A stretch of DNA of 64,000 nt. Source: CALDTK01 sp965215115 (GTDB lineage Bacteria > Bacteroidota > Bacteroidia > Chitinophagales > Saprospiraceae). The DNA is taken from NCBI GenBank assembly GCA_965215115.1, contig OZ244050.1, forward strand, positions 2,604,001 through 2,668,000, in the 5' to 3' direction. Shown here in pieces: positions 9,010 to 18,400 of the stretch; position 1 is the stretch's first letter; the number at the start of each line of letters is the position of its first letter. Below the pieces are notes generated by a model. It saw only the letters and a list, made by a program, of their open reading frames with translations, had not been told where the DNA came from and made no database searches. The position numbers and the translations under genes were made by a program.

Positions 9010-11782
9010 ATGTCCCACCGCCCGTCATCCCTCCTCCTGGTCGCCCTGGCGCTCGTGCTCGGTACGGTGGCGTCGGCCGGGCAGGTCCTCAAACCCGTCA
9101 AGTGGGCCTTCACCACCGAGCAGGGGGCCGACGGCAAGACCTACCTCGTGTCCACGGCCACGATCGCGAAGGGGTGGAACGTCTACTCGCAGTACCTCGA
9201 GAGTGACGAGGGCCCCGTGGCCACGGAGATCACGTACGAAGACCTCAACGGCGCCAAACTCGTCGGCAAAAGCACCGAGAGCGGCGGGAAGGACGCCGGT
9301 TTCGACGAGGTGTTCCGCATGAACGTGACGAAGTTTCACGACCGCTACGTCATCCGGCAGCAGGTCACGGGTTTTGGCGACCAGCCGATCAGCGGCTACC
9401 TCACGTTCATGGTCTGCGACAAGACGCAGTGCCTGCCCCCGGGCGACGTCGAGTTCGCCTTCGCGGCGCCGACGGCGACGCCTGGGCCTGGTCCGGGACG
9501 TACGGACGTGACGCCCGCGACGACGCCTGCCGGTTCGGCTGTCGCCAAAACGCCCGCCACCGCGACGCCTACTCCCGGGGGTGCGGCTTCCGCCAAAACG
9601 TCCAGCGGCCCGGCCGGGTACCCCGAGTACGGCTACTACGGGTACGGCTACTACGGGTACGGCTACCACGGGTACAGCTGTCGCCAAAACCTCCCGTTTT
9701 GCCGCAAGGCCTACCGTGCGTACGGAAGGGCAACCCACCGCCACGCCCGCCATCCCCACCGACGCCGAGCCGGTCGTTTGGCACTTCGAGACCACCGTCC
9801 TCGACGACACCACCTACCTCGTGACCGCCGTCGCGACCATCGCCAAAGGGTGGAACATCTACGCCCAGGACTCCCACGAGGACGGGCCTATTCCGACGAG
9901 CTTCAGTTTTGACGAAAGTCCCGCCTACCGGCTCATCGGCGGGGTGACCGAGCGGGGCAAGCGTAAGGCCGGGATGGACGAGACCTTCAAGGTCAGGGTC
10001 GCGAAGCTCTACGGACCGGAAGTGCGCTTCGAGCAGCGCCTGGTGTTGCTCGAGCCCAACGCCCGCATCGAGGGCTACCTCGAGTTCATGAGCTGCGACC
10101 AGGCGATGTGCCTGCCGCCGCAGGATGTCAACTTCGCCTACGCACCCGAGCAGGGGATCGCGCAACAGGGGCTCTTCAGCGAGGCCCAACTAGCGGCCGT
10201 CGATACGGCGGCCGCGGCGACGGCGGAGCTTGCCGCGGTGACGAGTGGCGGCGACCCGATCTCACGCTACGTCATCGACGACTCCGCCGAGGACGCGACC
10301 TGCGGCGCGGAGAGCATCGCGACCGTCAACGTGAGCGCCAAGGACGGGAACGGCATCGTCTTCCTGCTAGGCTTCGGCGGCGGGCTGCTGGCGCTGCTCA
10401 CGCCCTGCGTCTTCCCGATGATCCCGCTCACGGTAAGCTTCTTCACGAGCCGCGGCAAGGACCGCAAGCGGGGCTTCCGGCGGGCGTTGCTCTACGGCGC
10501 GAGCATCATCGTGATCTACGTGGGGCTGGGCCTGCTGGTGACGAGCCTCTTCGGGGCCGATGCCCTGAACGAGTTCTCGACCAACCCCTGGGTCAACATC
10601 GCCTTCGCGATCCTCTTCATCGTCTTCGCCCTGAGCTTCTTCGGGATCTTCGAACTCAATCTGCCGAGCTCCTGGGCCAACAAGACCGACCGCGCCGCCG
10701 ATCAGGGCGGCTTCGCGGGCATCTTCTTCATGGCCTTCACGCTGTCGCTGGTGAGCTTCTCGTGCACCGGGCCGATCATCGGGACGCTGTTGGTCGAGAC
10801 GGCGTCCGGGGCGGGGGAGGCGCTGTTCGGACGGATACCCATCGCGCCGCTCGTCGGGATGCTCGGCTTCTCGACGGCGCTCGCGCTGCCGTTTACGCTC
10901 TTCGCGCTCTTCCCGAGTGCGCTGTCGAGCCTGCCGAAGTCCGGCGGCTGGATGGACAAGGTGAAGGTGACCCTCGGCGTGCTCGAGATCGCCTTCGCGA
11001 TGAAGTTCCTCTCCACGGCGGACCTGATCCTCAATACCAAGTGGATGCCGTACGAGCTCTTCATCGGTATCTGGGTGCTGTGTGCGCTCGTGCTGGCCGG
11101 GTACTACTACCGCTTCGGGGACCTACGCCGGGATTTGGCCTCGGGCGCCAAGCAGTGGTCGCGCACCAACCTCGGCTTCAGTCTCGCGGCCCTCGGGATC
11201 GCCGTGTACCTCGGCATGGGCTACCGCTACAACGACGAGACGCGCACGTTCGAGACCCCGAACGTCCTCAGCGGTCTGGCGCCACCGGCGGGGCACTCGT
11301 ACATCTACCCGAAGGATTGCCCGCGGGACTTCGACTGCTTCAAGGATTACGAGGAGGGCCTGGCGTACGCGAAGAAGGTCAACAAACCCATCCTGCTCGA
11401 CTTCACGGGCCACGGCTGCGTCAACTGCCGCCGCATGGAGGACCAGGTCTGGGGCCAGCCCGGGGTCCACGACCGCATCAAGGAGGACTTCGTGCTGATC
11501 AGCCTCTACGTCGACGAGCGCGAGGAGCTCGCCGAGCCCTTCGTAAGCGACTTCAGCGGACGCAAACTGCGTACGGTCGGTAATAAGTGGGCCGACTTCC
11601 AGGCACGCGCCTTCGACCGCAACTCGCAGCCGTACTACGTGCTGCTGAGCCCGGAGCAGAAGGTCTTGAACCAGCCCGTGCCCTACACCCCGGACGTCGA
11701 GGAGTACGCGGCGTTCTTGAACTGTGGCTTACAGCAGTTCCAGGAGATGAGTGGCGCGGGGGCCGTGGGGATTGTGGAGTAA
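9010..11782 (+). CDS. DsbD-type protein-disulfide reductase, frameshifted
   Basis: One gene in two frames. The first part (9010 to about 9640) has a signal peptide (MSHRPSSLLLVALALVLG) and one DsbD N-terminal domain with a C-x5-C pair (MVCDKTQCLPP). The second frame, open 9581-11782, holds a second copy of that domain (MSCDQAMCLPP), an eight-helix membrane core starting LLALLTPCVFPMIPL with the partner cysteine in SFSCTGPIIG, and a periplasmic thioredoxin domain with GHGCVNCR. It should carry electrons from cytoplasmic thioredoxin to periplasmic disulfides. The frames meet in a Thr/Ala/Gly linker made of 15-bp tandem repeats, so one inserted base between about 9600 and 9640 explains the break. 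It may be a sequencing error, since everything after it is intact. Confidence 0.85.
9625..9680. repeat. 15-bp tandem repeat in dsbD linker
   Basis: About three and a half copies of TACTACGGGTACGGC with small changes. In the frame of the downstream domain they encode a T-G-T-A-T linker; in the upstream frame they would encode Tyr/Gly. This is where the reading frame of the DsbD gene changes, so slippage or misassembly here is likely. Confidence 0.8.
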
Positions 11783-11794
11783 GAGGAGCCGCGA

Positions 11795-12217
11795 TTAAAG
11801 CTTCGACTCGGCTAACCAATTTTCACATTTTAGTCCTTCGACTAGTTCGAAGTCTTTGATGTTGTCGGTAACGACGATTAGATCGCGCGTCATCGCCGTC
11901 GCGGCGATCATGAGGTCGAGGACAGGCTGTTCACGCCCAGCCCGCCTCATGCGGGCCCGCTCTCGGCCAAACCACAAAGCGGCTGCCGCGTCGAAGTCTA
12001 TCAACGTAAGTTCGTTGGCTAAGGACGCATTGGCATTCTCTATTTCCCTGCGTCGCCGCCCCTCGGGAAGTAACTCCGAACCGAAAGTGAGTTCGGCTAA
12101 CGTAACTACGGAGATAGCGGATTCTGGAAGTGCATCGAGGATTCGGAGTTGAAGTTTGAGATTCGGGATCGTAATGGTAAATGCCGCGAAAATATTAGTG
12201 TCGAGTAAGTACTTCAT
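11795..12217 (-). CDS. vapC: PIN-domain toxin, VapC family
   Basis: 140 residues. The N-terminal MKYLLDTNIF supplies the first active-site Asp, and the C-terminal half supplies the others (VLDLMIAATAM and VVTDNIKDF), as in VapC endoribonucleases that cleave tRNA or rRNA. The length is normal. It follows the larger RHH antitoxin gene with a 2-bp gap on the same strand, the usual antitoxin-first order. Target RNA cannot be predicted. GC content is lower than in the neighbouring housekeeping genes, in keeping with a mobile toxin-antitoxin unit. Confidence 0.88.
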   Translation of the reverse strand: MKYLLDTNIFAAFTITIPNLKLQLRILDALPESAISVVTLAELTFGSELLPEGRRRREIENANASLANELTLIDFDAAAALWFGRERARMRRAGREQPVLDLMIAATAMTRDLIVVTDNIKDFELVEGLKCENWLAESKL

Positions 12218-12219
12218 CG

Positions 12220-12789
12220 TTACTCGGCTTCGTAGATTCCTGGCCCTCCTACGTCCGTTCGTTTGGTTGCCTCAACGAAGGCTTCATACTCTTCCGGGGT
12301 GCGAAGACCATTCCAGTGTTCTCGTCTAAATTTGAGGAGCCACATGAATGCCTCGTCGTCGCGGTCTACTGAGGCAAGTGGGTCCACCCAACCCTCTGGG
12401 GGTGGCCGCTTTTCGACTTTCGGTAGTTGTGGAGGTTTATCCTTGATAATCCTTTGGAAATTGTCCGACTCCTCATCGGTCATCAGTCCATCCCAATTCT
12501 TCCGACGAAACTCCAAGAGCCAACGAGCCTCAGGATCATTACCAAACTTCGCCTCTAGAGGATCTATCCAGTCGTCCGGCGGTGGAGCCGATCCTACACG
12601 GCCTTCGTCATCGCCATTCGAATCAACGACAACCGCGACGTCCGCGGGTGCTTCCGAAGATGGTATGTGGACCTCCCTCCTGAGCGCTTCCATCATTAAT
12701 TCAATAAGGTCCACTCCTCGGGCCTTCGCCTTTTTGCGAAGACTTCTGTACAGGTCCTCGTCTACGTTCGCTAACAGAATCTCGGGCAT
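12220..12789 (-). CDS. VapB-like antitoxin with duplicated C-terminal module
   Basis: 189 residues, about twice the usual size of a VapB/FitA antitoxin. Residues 1-40 (VDEDLYRSLRKKAKARGVDLIELMMEALRRE) form a ribbon-helix-helix DNA-binding domain of the FitA type. After an acidic linker, a module of about 47 residues occurs twice, at 69-115 and 129-175. Both start PPP-x2-W-x-DPL and continue with W-L-L-x-F-R-R and W-x-G-L. Either copy could wrap the toxin or be an extra binding unit; this is inference. It should repress its own operon with VapC, as is known for the family. Confidence 0.75.
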   Translation of the reverse strand: MPEILLANVDEDLYRSLRKKAKARGVDLIELMMEALRREVHIPSSEAPADVAVVVDSNGDDEGRVGSAPPPDDWIDPLEAKFGNDPEARWLLEFRRKNWDGLMTDEESDNFQRIIKDKPPQLPKVEKRPPPEGWVDPLASVDRDDEAFMWLLKFRREHWNGLRTPEEYEAFVEATKRTDVGGPGIYEAE

Positions 12790-12835
12790 GGTGGGTAGTT
12801 TTGAATCCGAAAGCCAATATACACAAGACCTCAGC

Positions 12836-14021
12836 TTACGCTTCCGCCAAAACCCGCTCCTCCTTCTTCGTCGGCGCCTCCAGCTTGTCCAGTGCCTGGC
12901 TCAGGTCCTCAATCAAATCATCGACATCCTCGACGCCGACGCTCAGGCGAATCAGCGAGTCCGTGAGCCCGACGCTCAAACGCTGCTCGCGCGGGATACT
13001 CGCGTGCGTCATCGAGGCCGGGTGACCGATCAGGCTCTCCACGCCGCCGAGACTCTCGGCGAGGATAAACAACTCCGTATTCGCCAGCACCGAAGTCGCA
13101 AACTCCAGCGTGTCGGTGTGCAGGTCGAAACTCACCATCCCGCCGTACATCCGCATCTGCCGCGTGGCCAACTCGTGCTGCGGGTGATCCTTCAGACCTG
13201 GGTAGTACGTGTTCTTCACCTTCTCGTGCCCGTCGAGGAACTCCGCGATCCGCTGGGCATTCTCCGAGCAGCGCTGCGCCCGCAGGTGCAGGGTCTTGAT
13301 CCCGCGCAACACCAGGAAGCAGTCCTGCGGACCGGGGCAGGCCCCGACGGCGTTCTGGACCCAGTTGTAGTGATCGGCCAGGGCTTGCGTCTTGACCACC
13401 ACCGCCCCGAGGATCACGTCGGAGTGGCCCCCGAGGTACTTCGTCGCCGAGTGCAGCACGATGTCCGCGCCGAGGTCGAGCGGCTGCTGGAGGTAGGGGC
13501 TCGCGAAGGTGTTGTCGACCGCTACGAGCGCCCGCCCACCCACGGCCTCGCAGGCGGCTTTGATGTCGATGAGCGTGAGCATCGGATTCGTGGGCGTCTC
13601 GAGCCAGACGAGCTTCGTTTTCTCGGTAACGAGCTCCTTGAGCTTACCGGCGTCCTGGAGCTTGACGAAGTCGAAGCTGATCCCGTAGCGCTCGTACTGC
13701 TTCACCATCAGGCGGTAGGAGCCGCCGTAGAGGTCCGAGGTCGCGATGACGTGATCGCCGGGCTCCAGGAGGCGCAAGGTGGCGTCCAGGGCCGCCAGAC
13801 CGCTACTGAAAGGCAATGCCCGCCAGGCCATTCTCGAGGGCCGCCAGGTTGTCCTGCAGCACGTCGCGCGTCGGGTTGTTGCCGCGGGCGTACTCGTAGC
13901 CCTTGTGCTCGCCGGGGGCGGTCTGGGCGTAGGTACTCGTCTGGTAGATCGGCGTCATCACCGCGCCGGTGGTCGGGTCGGGGTGGACGCCCGCGTGGAT
14001 GGCCTTGGTGGCGAATTTCAT
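12836..14021 (-). pseudogene. Cystathionine gamma-synthase/lyase, frameshifted
   Basis: A PLP enzyme of the Cys/Met metabolism family, about 395 residues when joined. The N-terminal part (14021 to about 13808) starts MKFATKAIHAGVHPDPTTGAV and contains YEYARGNNPTRD. The remainder (to 12836) continues with SSGLAALDATL and holds the PLP-lysine motif LHSATKYLGGHSD and the C-terminal SLGGVESLIGHPASMTH. The break lies at AF|SSGLA: a single extra T in a CCTTTC run near 13806 ends the first frame. All catalytic residues are present, so this may be an assembly error or a very recent mutation. Synthase and lyase cannot be separated by eye. A hairpin element at 12839 covers the last codons. Confidence 0.85.
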
Positions 14022-14090
14022 GGTTGCGGTCTTTCGTGGAGGCCTGTAAACGGGGCGGGCTGTGGAGAGGTTGTGGGGGGAGGAGAACTG

Positions 14091-15089
14091 TCAAAGCGCC
14101 GCGTACCGCTCCACCGCCGCCTCGATCGCGTCCTGCTTGACGGCAACCCCGAGCCGGGGCTCCCCGATGCGGTGCAGCAGACTCATCCGCGTCACGCCGC
14201 CGCGGTTCTTCTTGTCGTTGGCGATGAGGGCGAGGAGGTTGACCATGTGATCGGCGTGGATCCTGAGTTTGCCGTAGACCGCGAGCAGGGTCCGCTCGAT
14301 GTCTTCGACCTCGAACTCGCCGAGGCCCGCGAGCTCCTGGCTGAGGTAGGCCTCGCAGATCATGCCCGCCGCCACGGCCTCCCCGTGGAGGGCGGGGTTG
14401 GAGCTCGTCAGCAAAACGCTTTCCACCGCGTGCCCGACGGAGTGTCCGAAGTTGAGGGTCTCGCGGAGGTTTCGCTCCTCGGGGTCCTGGGCCACGATGT
14501 CCAGCTTGATCCGCTGGGACTGTTCGATGAGGGTTTTGGCGGAAGCCTGGCCCAACAGATCGCCCTTCGTCGCCTTGAGCTCCTCCCAGTGCCGCGCGTC
14601 GTGGACGAGGGCGTGCTTGTACATCTCGGCCATGCCGCTGCGCACCTCGCGCGGGGGCAGCGTGTCGAGGTAGCCGACGTCCGTGATCACCGCCGCGGGC
14701 ATGCGGAAGAGCCCGATGCCGTTCTTGACGCCCCCGAAGTCGACGCCGGTCTTGCCGCCGAGCGCCGCGTCCACCATCCCGAGCACCGTGGTCGGGACGT
14801 GGACGAACTCGATGCCGCGTTTGTAGCAGCCCGCCGCGTAGCCGCCGAGGTCCGTGACGACGCCCCCGCCGAGGTTGACGAGCAGGGCGCGTCGGTCCGC
14901 CCGCGCGTCGATGAGCCGCTGCCAGACGGTCTCGGTGGTGGCGATGGTCTTGTGGGTCTCGCCCGCGGGGATGGTGATGACTTCGGCTTTCGCCAAAACG
15001 GGCTGATCCGCGCGCAGTTTGGGAAGGCAGTGCCGGGCGGTGTTGGCGTCGGCGAGGACGAAGGTCTTGGTGAAGGCGGTGAAGTCCAT
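14091..15089 (-). CDS. aroB: 3-dehydroquinate synthase
   Basis: 332 residues from the ATG at 15089; the frame is open further upstream, but similarity starts here. AroB converts DAHP to 3-dehydroquinate in the shikimate pathway using NAD+ and a metal ion. Recognisable blocks are NLGGGVVTDLGGYAAGCYKRGI, HVPTTVLGMVDAALGGKTGVD, and the metal-site motifs NFGHSVGHAVE and HGEAVAAGM. It is slightly short but complete. A run of ten G (10 C on the coding strand) lies directly next to the start codon. Two hairpin elements (14533, 14985) are inside the gene and read as QASAKTLIE and PVLAKAEV. Confidence 0.92.
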   Translation of the reverse strand: MDFTAFTKTFVLADANTARHCLPKLRADQPVLAKAEVITIPAGETHKTIATTETVWQRLIDARADRRALLVNLGGGVVTDLGGYAAGCYKRGIEFVHVPTTVLGMVDAALGGKTGVDFGGVKNGIGLFRMPAAVITDVGYLDTLPPREVRSGMAEMYKHALVHDARHWEELKATKGDLLGQASAKTLIEQSQRIKLDIVAQDPEERNLRETLNFGHSVGHAVESVLLTSSNPALHGEAVAAGMICEAYLSQELAGLGEFEVEDIERTLLAVYGKLRIHADHMVNLLALIANDKKNRGGVTRMSLLHRIGEPRLGVAVKQDAIEAAVERYAAL

Positions 15090-15298
15090 GGGGGGGGGGC
15101 GGGTTTTGGGGTGAGGGCGCTGAGCGAGGGCGCGAAGGTCGCACAGGTGGAGCGTGGTGGGGGTGTGGGTTCGCGTGGGTCGCCGGCCCGCCGCCGGTCG
15201 CTTTGCTCGGGCGGCAAACCGGCTAGGGCAGGCTTGCCTGGCGCACGGCCTACGCGGCAGCGCCTTCGACACTTCCCCCTTCGGACTTCGACACTCGG
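15090..15298. other. Intergenic region with poly-G run and repeat
   Basis: No gene is seen. Positions 15090-15099 are ten consecutive G abutting the aroB start. Positions 15253-15276 (CGCGGCAGCGCCTTCGACAC) recur at 50322-50345, and a diverged inverted relative lies near 63629-63652, so this is another dispersed intergenic unit followed by short CTTCGACAC-like direct repeats. Confidence 0.6.
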
Positions 15299-16066
15299 TT
15301 AGCCTTCGAACTCTAGTTGCACCAACTGATCCCGCTCCAGTCCGTACAGCGTGGCCACCTTCCCCATGTTCATCGCGATCTCGACGTAGCCCATGGCGTT
15401 GTAGCGCGTGAGCAGGTCGCCCTCGGGCACCTCGTGGTAGTGGTCGACGATGTCGAGGATCGGCTCGGAGTTCGGGAGGCGCGTCTGGACGCGTCGGCCG
15501 CGGGCCATGCGCTCGACGAGGTCGCGGTGGACGTTGAGCACGGCGTTGCCGTAGCCGTCGATGTGGACGATCGAGCCGCGGATGTAGTGCTGGTTGGTGA
15601 TTGGCTCGGCGCGGATCGAGTGCTCCGGCGCGGGGAGGGCCGCGCCGAGGTGGCGGCAGTCGAACCCGAGGGCGAGCTTGCGGATCGCGGCCGAGAGGAT
15701 GGCCTTCGTGGAGGTTTCGCCGTCGGCCTCGAGGCGGTAGATGCCGTCGGTGAGGTGCGGGAACAGCAGGTACGCCAGGCCGTTGTCCGGGCACAGGAAG
15801 GAGTGGCCGTTTTGGCGAAAGCCGATGTACGCCCCGGGCTCCGCCGGGGAGTGGCGGTTGACGGTGCACACGTGGATGGCGCCGGCGGGGAAGTGCGACC
15901 ACGTGTGCGAGAGGTGGTAGGCGGCCTCGATGATGTCGTACGGGGAGATGAGGTGCGTGCAGTCCGCGATGACGGCCGTCGGGTCCGCCGACAGGATGGC
16001 GCCCTTGAGCTGGCCCACGTAGGGGTCGCGCAAACCAAAATCTGTTGTTAGCGTTACGATCGACAT
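15299..16066 (-). CDS. SAM hydroxide adenosyltransferase (DUF62 family)
   Basis: 255 residues from ATG 16066. The start MSIVTLTTDFGLRDPYVGQLKGAI is diagnostic of the DUF62/fluorinase superfamily; LISPYDIIEAAYHL, CPDNGLAYLLFP and the C-terminal IDGYGNAVLNV also match. Most members hydrolyse S-adenosylmethionine to adenosine and methionine; the long loop typical of fluorinases is not evident. The gene diverges from phoH, sharing a roughly 110-bp upstream region. A hairpin element at 15810 encodes IGFRQNGHSF, in a loop where the family tolerates variation. Confidence 0.9.
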   Translation of the reverse strand: MSIVTLTTDFGLRDPYVGQLKGAILSADPTAVIADCTHLISPYDIIEAAYHLSHTWSHFPAGAIHVCTVNRHSPAEPGAYIGFRQNGHSFLCPDNGLAYLLFPHLTDGIYRLEADGETSTKAILSAAIRKLALGFDCRHLGAALPAPEHSIRAEPITNQHYIRGSIVHIDGYGNAVLNVHRDLVERMARGRRVQTRLPNSEPILDIVDHYHEVPEGDLLTRYNAMGYVEIAMNMGKVATLYGLERDQLVQLEFEG

Positions 16067-16175
16067 TCGGAAACGGGCCCGCGGACGGGGTTGGTCGGCG
16101 GGCGAAAGTACAACTTCCGCTTTGCCATCGCTGCTCCGGCGGCCCGCGACTACATTACGCGCTAAAATTCGGCAT

Positions 16176-17315
16176 TTGAGCGATATCCAACTCCGCGTCG
16201 ACCAGGTGGACCCGGTCGAGCTCTTCGGCGAGAACAACGCCAAGATCCGCCTCCTGCGCGAGGCCTTCCCCGAGCTCACGATCTCGACCCGCGGCAGCAC
16301 CGTGCGCGTCTCCGGCGAGAAGGACCAGGCGCAGGCCTTCAAGGGCAAGCTCGAGACGATGATGCGGATCCTCAAGGAGCGCAAGGAGCTCGGCGTGGAC
16401 ACCGTCAAGGAGATCATCGGCGGGGGGCAGCCCTGGCAGACGCAACTCGCCACGGCCGTGAGCGAGGGCCCGGCCGGCGTGGGCGGGGCCACGATCACGA
16501 CGACGACGAAGGGCTTCCCGATCCGGGCGCGGACGCACAACCAACTCGCGCTCGTGCAGTCGAGCGGCCACAACGACGTCGTGTTCGCGGTCGGGCCGGC
16601 CGGCACGGGCAAGACCTACACGGCGGTGGCGCTGGCGGTGGCGGCGCTCAAGGCAAAACAGGTCAAGCGCATCATCCTCACGCGCCCCGCCGTGGAAGCG
16701 GGCGAGAGTCTAGGCTTTTTGCCGGGCGATCTGAAGGAAAAAGTCGATCCGTACCTGCGCCCGCTCTACGACGCGCTGTTCGATATGATCCCGACGAAGA
16801 AGCTCGAGGAGTTCATGGCCAACCGCACGATCGAGGTCGCGCCCCTGGCCTTCATGCGCGGGCGCACGCTCGACAACGCCTTCATCATCCTCGACGAGGC
16901 GCAGAACTGCACGACGATGCAGCTGAAGATGTTCCTCACGCGCCTCGGGCCGACCGCCAAGGCGATCATCACGGGCGACCTGAGCCAGATCGACCTGCCG
17001 TACTCGCAGAAGTCGGGCCTGCGCCACGCGATCGACATCCTCCCGAACATCGACGGCATCGACATGATCCGCCTGACGACCGATGACGTGGTACGCCACC
17101 GCCTCGTGAAGAAGATCATCATGCGCTACGACGCCGATGATGAGAAGCGGCGGGAGTTAAGGGAGGCGCAGAAGGGGGATCGGGAGGAGCGGGTGGACCG
17201 GCCGAACAGGGGTGAGACGAATAGCCGGGGGCAGTATGACGTGCGGAGGGGCTTTGGGCGTCCGCACACCGGGGAGGGTGGGGATGAGGGGCATCCGGAT
17301 AATGAGGTGGGGTAG
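16176..17315 (+). CDS. phoH: PhoH family protein
   Basis: 379 residues if the TTG at 16176 is used; the frame also opens at a TTG at 16122. The start at 16176 gives MSDIQLRVDQVDPVELFGENNAK, which fits the family N-terminus. Walker A is GPAGTGKT, and the Walker B/DEAQN region is AFIILDEAQNCT, followed by ITGDLSQIDLP. PhoH is a superfamily 1 helicase-like ATPase thought to act on RNA. The last 50 residues are a low-complexity Arg/Gly/Glu tail with no equivalent in most relatives. It is divergent from the SAM hydrolase gene. Confidence 0.9.
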   Translation: MSDIQLRVDQVDPVELFGENNAKIRLLREAFPELTISTRGSTVRVSGEKDQAQAFKGKLETMMRILKERKELGVDTVKEIIGGGQPWQTQLATAVSEGPAGVGGATITTTTKGFPIRARTHNQLALVQSSGHNDVVFAVGPAGTGKTYTAVALAVAALKAKQVKRIILTRPAVEAGESLGFLPGDLKEKVDPYLRPLYDALFDMIPTKKLEEFMANRTIEVAPLAFMRGRTLDNAFIILDEAQNCTTMQLKMFLTRLGPTAKAIITGDLSQIDLPYSQKSGLRHAIDILPNIDGIDMIRLTTDDVVRHRLVKKIIMRYDADDEKRRELREAQKGDREERVDRPNRGETNSRGQYDVRRGFGRPHTGEGGDEGHPDNEVG

Positions 17316-17443
17316 GGGAGAGATGCCTTCTGTGCTCGGATGTTTGGCTGTCAAATAAAAAACCATCTAATGCTGTGGCGAATACTTTGAGCCTTTCGGC
17401 AAAACCTGCAAGAGCCGTTGCCATGTAGGGGCTATGGCGAAGC

Positions 17444-18344
17444 TTAAGTCTTATCCATTTTTTCCGATGCTGGCGCTTGCTTGCCCCGCCCCCACCGCGC
17501 GACGCGGTAGCTCAGGGCGAGGCGCCACTTCGCCGGGTTGTACGGGTCGACGCGCAGGCCGTTGTTGAGGGCGCTGTCGTCGAGGTATTTGCGGTGGAGG
17601 GCGCGGTACTGGACGTCGAGGCGCACGGGGCCGGCCGCGGCGTACCCCGGGGTAGACCTCGACCGCGAAGGGCTCGCCGACGTACTCCGTGTAGCCGCGC
17701 CTCAGCCACAACGCGTTACCACCGTTGTTGACCACCTTGTAGAACGTCCAACTGTACCGCCCCTGGACGGAGGCCCCGACCGCGAGCCGGCGCCACCGCC
17801 AGGCCGTGAACGCGACCTCCGGCGCGACCTGCAGGAGGTACGTTCGGTAGTCGCTGCGGTAGGGGATGTCGTCTGGTCCTCCGACGTTCTGCCCGCGCCG
17901 GTTCTCGTCCTCGAAGAAGTAGCCGTAGTCGAACACGGTCCGGAAGTCCTGCCCGAGCCGCGCCACCGCGAGGCCGCCCCCGATCGTGAGGCGGGGGGTG
18001 AGGCCGTAGCGGTAGGTAGCGCCTATCGCGTACTCGCGGTCGTTGTCGATGGTCCGGTTGTAATCGCGGAGGGCCGCGGGGGCCGTTGACCAGGGACCGA
18101 ACCACGCGACTATGGGCCCGTCGCGGCGATCGGGGACCCCGGACGCGAACGCGGCCTCGACCCAGAGCCCGTGCCGGGGTACGCGGGCAGGCTGGGCGTC
18201 GGCACGCTCGTCGGCTTGGGGCCGCTCCGGCGGCGCCTGCGCCGAGGAGGGAATGGGGAAGAACGCTAGGGCGGCGAGGCCAGTCGCGACGGCTAGCCCG
18301 CTAGGGCGTTGTAGCAGGAGAAAGACGAGAGAAAAGTTTGGCAT
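17444..18344 (-). pseudogene. Outer-membrane protein paralogue A, frameshifted
   Basis: Starts MPNFSLVFLLLQRPSGL with a signal peptide ending near SSAQA. The mature part alternates aromatic and polar residues (EYAIGATYRYGLTPRLTIGGGLAVARLG), like an outer-membrane beta-barrel. Compared with the neighbouring paralogue B, two bases are missing near 17642, where EVYPGV is followed by a wrong-frame Arg/Pro-rich tail. The correct frame continues as VRLDVQYRALHRKY and ends at 17444. No known family could be named. Two adjacent related genes suggest a tandem duplication. Either decay or assembly error in GC-rich repeats could explain the shift. Confidence 0.6.
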
Positions 18345-18400
18345 GGTTGCGGTCAATTCGAGAGTGGAGTTCGGGGATGGCGCGCGCGGGAGCCCCATTC

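Noticed and set aside
9371..9386. GTTTTGGCGACCAGCC as another element copy
   Set aside because: The loop has five bases and a changed sequence; too degenerate to count beside the clear copies.
13615..13640. GTTTT followed by CTCG-GTAA-CGAG in the cystathionine enzyme gene
   Set aside because: It folds, but the stem is 4 bp and the loop-closing pair is reversed compared with the family, so it was not counted.
14091..15902. A 603-residue protein including aroB
   Set aside because: The part upstream of 15089 is Arg/Pro-rich shadow of the SAM hydrolase gene; AroB similarity starts at the ATG at 15089.
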